Positions 59,580 through 64,000 of a stretch of 64,000 bases of DNA are shown here, one piece after another (within the stretch, counting starts at the first letter, position 1; each line of letters opens with the position of its first letter). The stretch covers positions 88,869 through 152,868 of the forward strand of contig JADGCV010000004.1 in assembly GCA_015228815.1 (NCBI GenBank). Reading direction: 5' to 3'. This DNA is from Magnetococcales bacterium. GTDB taxonomy: Bacteria; Pseudomonadota; Magnetococcia; Magnetococcales; UBA8363. Position numbers and translations under genes: made by a program. The notes beneath the pieces are model-generated. The model searched no databases. It was not told the DNA's origin and saw only the letters and a list, made by a program, of their open reading frames with translations.

Positions 59580-61457
59580 ATGCTTGAGTCGTCCATTTTG
59601 AATCAGGTTTCCAAGGAAGACCTGGAAGCAAGGCTCGGTCGTGGTGTACCCGAGGAAATCGTCGTCCGTAACGGCACCAGCTGGAAATGCCCCACCTACG
59701 TACAAAGGATCCCCCCCTGCCGGGACGCTTGTCCCAGCAGCGAGGACATCCGGGGCTATCTGACCACCATCGCCCAGACGGGAATGTTCAAGAAGTCGCA
59801 TGATCAGGCCCTGGATGAGGCGTGGGAACTGTTGACCGATAAAAATCCCCTTCCGGCCACCCACGGTCGGATCTGTCCCCATCCCTGCGAATCGGGATGC
59901 AACCGGCAGTACATGACCGATGGTTCCGTGGCGATCAACAACATGGAACGGTTCATCGGCGACCATGGCCTGAACCGCAAACTGAAGTACAAAAAATTGA
60001 CCGACAAGGTGTCGGGCAAGAAGGTTGCGGTCGTGGGATCGGGTCCCGCGGGGCTTTCCTGTGCGTATCAACTCGCCCGCAGGGGGCACAAGGTCACCAT
60101 CTTCGAGGCGTTCGCCAAGACGGGAGGAATGTTGCGTTACGGCATCCCCTCCTACCGTCTGCCCGACGACATCCTCGACGCGGAGGTGCAAAACATTCTC
60201 GACCTGGGGGTGGAACTCAAATGCAACACCCGCATTGGACGAGACATCTCCTTTGAAGACCTGAAAAAACAGTACGATGCCGTTTTCCTGGGTCTTGGGG
60301 CCCACAAGGGAAGCGTCATGAACATCCCTGGGGAAAATTCGGCCAATGTATTCACCGCGGCAAGTTTTCTCAACCGGGTCAACTCCGGGGCCAAGGTGGA
60401 AATCGGTTCCCAGGTCATCGTCATCGGTGGTGGTGACAGCGCCATGGACGCCGCCCGCGTCTCTCTGCGCCTTCAGGCAGAACTCGATGCCGCCGATGCT
60501 TCGGGAAATCCCCATGCCTACGACCAGGCCCGCGAGGAAGTGGATCGGAAGGCGCAACATGATGAAGAGACCGTCTCCATCGAAAAAACCGCCCTGGACT
60601 CGGCCCGTTCGGCGATCCGGGTGTCGAAATACACCCAGGTGACGGTGCTGTACCGCCGGACCAAGGATGAAATGCCCGCCATCGCCAAGGATGTGGTCGA
60701 GGCGGAGCATGAAGGAATCCATTTCGAGCTTCTGACCGCCCCGGTGGAAATCATCACCGAGGGGGGACGGGCAACCGGTGTCAAGTGCATCCGGATGGAA
60801 CTGGGTGCGCCCGACAGTTCTGGCCGGCGTCGTCCGGTACCGGTCGCAGGCTCGGAATTCGTCATCGCCTGCGATACCATCATCATGGGGATCGGGCAGG
60901 TGCCGGAATTGGAGCAGGGAATGGATACCCTGGCGGACAAATGGGGATGGCTGTCGGTCGATAAGACCTTCAACACCCCGACCCCGGGGGTATTCGCCGG
61001 GGGCGACGTGATCGGACTGGGTATTTCAACCCGTTCCGTCGGACATGGACGGATGGCGGCTCGTGCCATTCATGCCTATCTCAATGGTGACAACATCAAT
61101 TTGGCCCACAAGGCGCGTCCGGTGAAACATACCGAAATGCGTCTGAGCTTCTATCCGTCGATCAAGCGGAACGAGGAAAAGCAAATTCCCGTCGAAGAAG
61201 CGACCAAAACATTCAAGGAGACGACACAAACGATCTCCTTCGAACAGGCGTTGGTGGAGTCCAAGCGTTGCATGAGTTGTGGCCTGTGCTTCGCGTGTGA
61301 CCAATGCCGGATCTACTGCCCGAGAGAAGCCATCGAGCGTGATTTCAAACGGCCACAAGGCAAGGTGATGCATACCGATTACACCCGGTGCAACGGTTGC
61401 CATGTGTGTCATCTTTCCTGCCCCTGCGGTTACATTCAAATGGGGATGGGACTGTAG
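59580..61457 (+). CDS. dsrL: DsrL, NAD(P)H:acceptor iron-sulfur flavoprotein
   Basis: A 625-residue protein of the GltD-like flavoprotein type. An N-terminal Cys cluster region (CRDACPS, CPHPCESGC) is followed by the FAD motif GSGPAGLSCAYQLA and the NAD(P)H motif IGGGDSAMDAAR. A helical stretch of about 50 residues is inserted before TVLYRRTKDEMPA. The C-terminal ferredoxin has CMSCGLCFACDQC and CNGCHVCHLSCPCGY. DsrL exchanges electrons between NAD(P)H and DsrAB, a hallmark mostly of sulfur oxidisers. The three dsr genes form one operon ending at the hairpin at 61467. Confidence 0.93.
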   Translation: MLESSILNQVSKEDLEARLGRGVPEEIVVRNGTSWKCPTYVQRIPPCRDACPSSEDIRGYLTTIAQTGMFKKSHDQALDEAWELLTDKNPLPATHGRICPHPCESGCNRQYMTDGSVAINNMERFIGDHGLNRKLKYKKLTDKVSGKKVAVVGSGPAGLSCAYQLARRGHKVTIFEAFAKTGGMLRYGIPSYRLPDDILDAEVQNILDLGVELKCNTRIGRDISFEDLKKQYDAVFLGLGAHKGSVMNIPGENSANVFTAASFLNRVNSGAKVEIGSQVIVIGGGDSAMDAARVSLRLQAELDAADASGNPHAYDQAREEVDRKAQHDEETVSIEKTALDSARSAIRVSKYTQVTVLYRRTKDEMPAIAKDVVEAEHEGIHFELLTAPVEIITEGGRATGVKCIRMELGAPDSSGRRRPVPVAGSEFVIACDTIIMGIGQVPELEQGMDTLADKWGWLSVDKTFNTPTPGVFAGGDVIGLGISTRSVGHGRMAARAIHAYLNGDNINLAHKARPVKHTEMRLSFYPSIKRNEEKQIPVEEATKTFKETTQTISFEQALVESKRCMSCGLCFACDQCRIYCPREAIERDFKRPQGKVMHTDYTRCNGCHVCHLSCPCGYIQMGMGL

Positions 61458-61466
61458 ATGGACCGA

Positions 61467-61504
61467 ACGGAGGACCATGAGTTCTTTCCTGGTCCTCCGT
61501 CTTT
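61467..61504 (+). terminator. intrinsic terminator after dsrL
   Basis: ACGGAGGACCA (61467-61477) pairs perfectly with TGGTCCTCCGT (61490-61500) across a 12-base loop and is followed by CTTT. It begins 10 bases after the dsrL stop. Confidence 0.75.
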
Positions 61505-61555
61505 GTTGACAACGGGTTCTGGTCGTGGACCGGGCTGGTCGAACCCGTTGTCAAC
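61505..61555. repeat. perfect 15-bp inverted repeat
   Basis: GTTGACAACGGGTTC (61505-61519) and its exact complement GAACCCGTTGTCAAC (61541-61555) flank a 21-base loop that itself has a GACC/GGTC pairing. It follows the dsrL terminator directly. It could be a second terminator, a mobile-element relic, or an RNA structure. Confidence 0.75.
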
Positions 61556-61605
61556 CCGAGACCTTACATAGAGCAAATCATTGACAGTATACTGATCTAT
61601 AAAAT

Positions 61606-62256
61606 GTGACAAAGTGGCATTCAAAGGTGACCGAGAGCCTGAACGAAAGGACGTTTGCCAAGGTCTATCGATATGATGATTCCTATTTGGAATATGCTGA
61701 TTTAAAATATCATCAATTGCGAACACTTTTTGTCGGTTCGATCACCCCTCGAATGTCTCTCCTCAAATGCTATTCATTTCAACCGGTCGGGATCAATGGT
61801 GTTTATGAAAACCAGCCGATCTTCGGCAGAACTTTGCGATTGACTTTGCCGAATCAAGGGTTGCCTTATGCGTCAGAGCCCTTCAATGCCATTGTAACCG
61901 GTTTAAGGAGTAATTTCATGCAAAATTCATTAGATCATCTCGATAATGCAGGTCTGACTTCGGATTCCGTGATGCAGGTCGGGAGACGGATGCTTGAGGC
62001 AACGATTGATATGATGCCTGATGAAAGGCTCCATGCCATCCCGAAATTGGAGCGTCTTCTGGTGCAGAAACTTCAAGATGGCGAACAGAAAGGCGAGGCC
62101 AAAATTCTAACCAGCCTGCTGCAACGTCGTTTTGGCACTATTCCCGAATGGGCCAGCGAAAAGATCGCCAAAGCAGAGCCGTCCTCTCTGGAAGAATGGA
62201 GCCTTCGGATATTGGACGTTCAATCCCTGGACGATGTTTTTTCGGACAGGGGGTGA
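61606..62256 (+). CDS. DUF4351-domain protein, probable Rpn/transposase relative or remnant
   Basis: A 216-residue protein. The last 60 residues match DUF4351 (LLQRRFGTIPEWASEKI, LEEWSLRILDVQSLDDVF), a tail found on Rpn-type PD-(D/E)XK nucleases of mobile or phage-related origin. The N-terminal half has no nuclease motif that I can see, so this may be a truncated or degraded copy. The start is uncertain: GTG at 61606, another GTG at 61627. The region is more AT-rich than the dsr genes. The inverted repeat at 61505 sits upstream. Confidence 0.55.
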   Translation: MTKWHSKVTESLNERTFAKVYRYDDSYLEYADLKYHQLRTLFVGSITPRMSLLKCYSFQPVGINGVYENQPIFGRTLRLTLPNQGLPYASEPFNAIVTGLRSNFMQNSLDHLDNAGLTSDSVMQVGRRMLEATIDMMPDERLHAIPKLERLLVQKLQDGEQKGEAKILTSLLQRRFGTIPEWASEKIAKAEPSSLEEWSLRILDVQSLDDVFSDRG

Positions 62257-62467
62257 CATGACAGTGGGTCTTCAGGGCTGCCGAGGCCAAGTACAGACAT
62301 GTCGCATCCATCAACGTATGTTTAAGCGTGAATCGGCCCTTGGCGATGGTTTCCATGATGACATGGACTGATACCAAAGCCGACGAGATTGAAAAGAAAT
62401 TGCCCACCGAAGGTGGACATCATGTTCAGGTTTTCTCTGTCATCTCCTTTCTCCTTCACTGGTTCCC

Positions 62468-63214
62468 ATGCTTCCTGACATGCCCTGGTTGCAACTACTG
62501 CCGGCGTGGCTGGCCGTCGCAACGGGCGCCTTGATTCAGGGAACCGTCGGTTTTGGCATCGCGTTGATCGCCGCCCCTTTGTTGTTGCTCATCAAACCGG
62601 AACTGATCCCCGGCCCAATGATGTTTGCCACCTTTTTTTTGACCTCATTGACCTGGTGGCGGGAACGTCATGCGGTCCATTGGCAGGATGTCGGAGGAGC
62701 CTGGATCGGACGCATGGCGGGAACAGTGACGGGAACCATTGCCATGGCGCTCCTCCCCGGGTCGATTCTGGTCCCGACCATGGGTTTCCTGATCGTGGTT
62801 GGGGCTTTCATGAGCATGCACATTCGACCTTTTCAGCCGACTCGTCCCATCCTCATGGTGGCTGGTCTCATGTCAGGAATCATGGGGACCATGACCTCGG
62901 CGGGTGGTCCACCGATGTTGCTGGCCTTGCAACATGTCTCGGGAGCGCGACTGCGAGCCACTCTGGGGGCATTTTTCACCCTGGGCATTGTATTTTCCCT
63001 GGCCTCGTTGACGATGATCGATCGTTTCGGTCTCCGTGAAGCGCTTCAGGGAATATCGTTCGTTCCGGCCATTCTGTTCGGTTTTTTCCTGTCCAATCGA
63101 TTATTGACAGTCATCGACAAGAAATGGTTGCGCCGCCTTGCCCTGGCCTTTTCCGCGGGATCGGGGATAATGATCGTCGCCGGCTCACTGGCAAAATGGA
63201 TGGCGGAACAATAA
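62468..63214 (+). CDS. TauE/SafE-family permease
   Basis: A 248-residue membrane protein with about seven or eight hydrophobic helices and the family repeats: GALIQGTVGFGIALIAAPLLLLI near the N-terminus and GIMGTMTSAGGPPMLLALQH in the middle. Members export sulfite or sulfonates, or import sulfite-related anions. Placed 1 kb after dsrABL, it could release sulfite produced by DsrAB. It has a good ATG at 62468. It is separated from dsrL by the DUF4351 gene, so it is not clearly in the operon. Confidence 0.85.
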   Translation: MLPDMPWLQLLPAWLAVATGALIQGTVGFGIALIAAPLLLLIKPELIPGPMMFATFFLTSLTWWRERHAVHWQDVGGAWIGRMAGTVTGTIAMALLPGSILVPTMGFLIVVGAFMSMHIRPFQPTRPILMVAGLMSGIMGTMTSAGGPPMLLALQHVSGARLRATLGAFFTLGIVFSLASLTMIDRFGLREALQGISFVPAILFGFFLSNRLLTVIDKKWLRRLALAFSAGSGIMIVAGSLAKWMAEQ

Positions 63215-63253
63215 CCTGGTCAACACGACTTGGAAGACGACCCGACCACCGGT

Positions 63254-64000
63254 TCACTTTTCAAGTTCCGCCTGTATATCCAGGATCTTTTTGGATGCCA
63301 CATCGCGAATGAAATAGGTGCCGCCGTCACTCTGACGCAATATCCGGCTGACAGTCACCCATTTTCCATGGGCCTGAACAACCTGGTCCCAGAAAGACCT
63401 GGGAATTTTCACCGTTCCATCCCCCTCGAAAGCCACCATGAACGCTTCCCGTGGAACGATTTGAACGAATAGTGCCATTTCGGACAAATTTTCTGGCGAA
63501 AGATCAAATTGTTCTCCTTCGCAAAAAACGGTCCGCCCCATCATGCGGGCCATGGAGAAACGAACCCATTGGTCATCCGGAGCGGTAATGCTGAAACCTA
63601 CCTCAGTGCCGTCATGTTCGTCGGGAATCATGGTATACGGCATCTGCCAATGACGAACGATCGCCACTTTCCTGGGTTGAAATATTGACGTACCCACCAC
63701 CTCCCGTGAATCTTCCAGCTTCTTCACCCCAAAAGGAAGCGGCTCAACCCGTAATGGCATCAAGGATACGAAAGACAAGGGCGCTTTACGTATCGCACCC
63801 TCTTTCGCTTCCTTCTCGGCGGCCAGTTTCGCTTCCTTCTCCGCCAACACCTTCGCTTCCTTCTCGGCGGCCAGTTTCGCTTCCTTCTCCGCCAACGCCT
63901 TCGCTTCCTTCTCCGCCAACGCCTTCGCTTCCTTCTCCGCCAACGCCTTCGCTTCCTTCTCCACCAACGCCTTCGCTTCCTTCTCCGCCAACGCCTTCGC
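63254..64000 (-). CDS. protein with KEAK repeat tract, 5' end outside window
   Basis: The frame is open to the right edge, so the start lies beyond the window. In the window the N-terminal side is a tract of 8-residue units of the form EKEAKALA or EKEAKLAA (63803-64000 and on), predicted to be a long charged helix. The C-terminal 165 residues have a beta-rich look (VEPLPFGVKK, EVGFSITAPDDQWVRFSMARMMGRTVFCEGEQFDL, and FIRDVASKKILDIQAEL) that I cannot assign with confidence to a known family. Confidence 0.75.
   Translation of the reverse strand, partial: AKALAEKEAKALVEKEAKALAEKEAKALAEKEAKALAEKEAKLAAEKEAKVLAEKEAKLAAEKEAKEGAIRKAPLSFVSLMPLRVEPLPFGVKKLEDSREVVGTSIFQPRKVAIVRHWQMPYTMIPDEHDGTEVGFSITAPDDQWVRFSMARMMGRTVFCEGEQFDLSPENLSEMALFVQIVPREAFMVAFEGDGTVKIPRSFWDQVVQAHGKWVTVSRILRQSDGGTYFIRDVASKKILDIQAELEK
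63803..64000 (-). repeat. 24-bp tandem repeats (KEAK units), continuing past the edge
   Basis: Tandem 24-base units (TTCGCTTCCTTCTCCGCCAA and variants on the + strand) run to the right edge. At least eight are in the window. The array should vary in copy number between strains. Confidence 0.92.

Noticed and set aside
63803..64000. 24-bp repeats considered as a CRISPR or iteron array
   Set aside because: Units are contiguous, in frame and encode KEAK segments.

Overview
The window is a GC-rich proteobacterial chromosome segment with mostly housekeeping and sensory genes and three accessory-looking insertions. A dissimilatory sulfite reductase cluster with dsrL, many large multi-domain kinases, an EAL/GGDEF protein and the core gene orders prs-rplY-pth-ychF and ilvB-ilvH-ilvC-psd-pssA suggest a sulfur-metabolising, motile proteobacterium. 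A magnetotactic coccus (Magnetococcales) or close relative is my best guess. That placement is inference from gene content; no rRNA, tRNA or magnetosome gene is present to confirm it.

Layout. 1-9238: surface-glycan cluster on the + strand (two CgeB-like glycosyltransferases, a methyltransferase, a NodU-type carbamoyltransferase, a radical SAM protein, a DegT aminotransferase, an SDR epimerase), with ATGA start/stop overlaps between consecutive genes; the first gene runs off the left edge. 9311-14118: exported ankyrin protein, then prs, rplY, pth, ychF. 14161-20286 (- strand): two-gene module of a HEPN/DUF499 ATPase and a DUF1156 adenine methylase, a likely DNA-modification defence system, lying between ychF and pssA. 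20343-26631 (- strand): phosphatidylethanolamine synthesis (pssA, psd), branched-chain amino acid synthesis (ilvC, ilvH, ilvB) and gltA. 26761-35290 (+): dynamin-like GTPase, sensor kinase, PDZ protein, map, era, recO, a Trm112-like protein and a small coiled-coil protein.

35382-38454 (-): a kinase with an ethylene-receptor-like membrane domain, and the RNase P RNA gene rnpB. 38546-40682: an AT-rich island of two paralogous exported-protein genes bounded by a 90-bp direct repeat that duplicates the 3' end of the neighbouring membrane-hydrolase gene. 40621-45866: that hydrolase, a MEMO1-AMMECR1 fusion, and yejA-yejB without yejE/yejF. 46112-54706: EAL-CBS-GGDEF protein, hendecad-repeat coiled-coil protein, Ala/Pro-repeat exported protein, and a response regulator whose 3' end overlaps a giant hybrid kinase tail-to-tail.

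54927-63214 (+): three poorly characterised genes, then dsrA-dsrB-dsrL behind a good sigma-70-type promoter with a palindrome in its spacer, a terminator, a long perfect inverted repeat, a DUF4351 protein and a TauE/SafE-family permease that could export sulfite or a related anion. The window ends inside a gene with a long KEAK-type repeat. I found no tRNA, rRNA, CRISPR array, integrase or complete insertion sequence.
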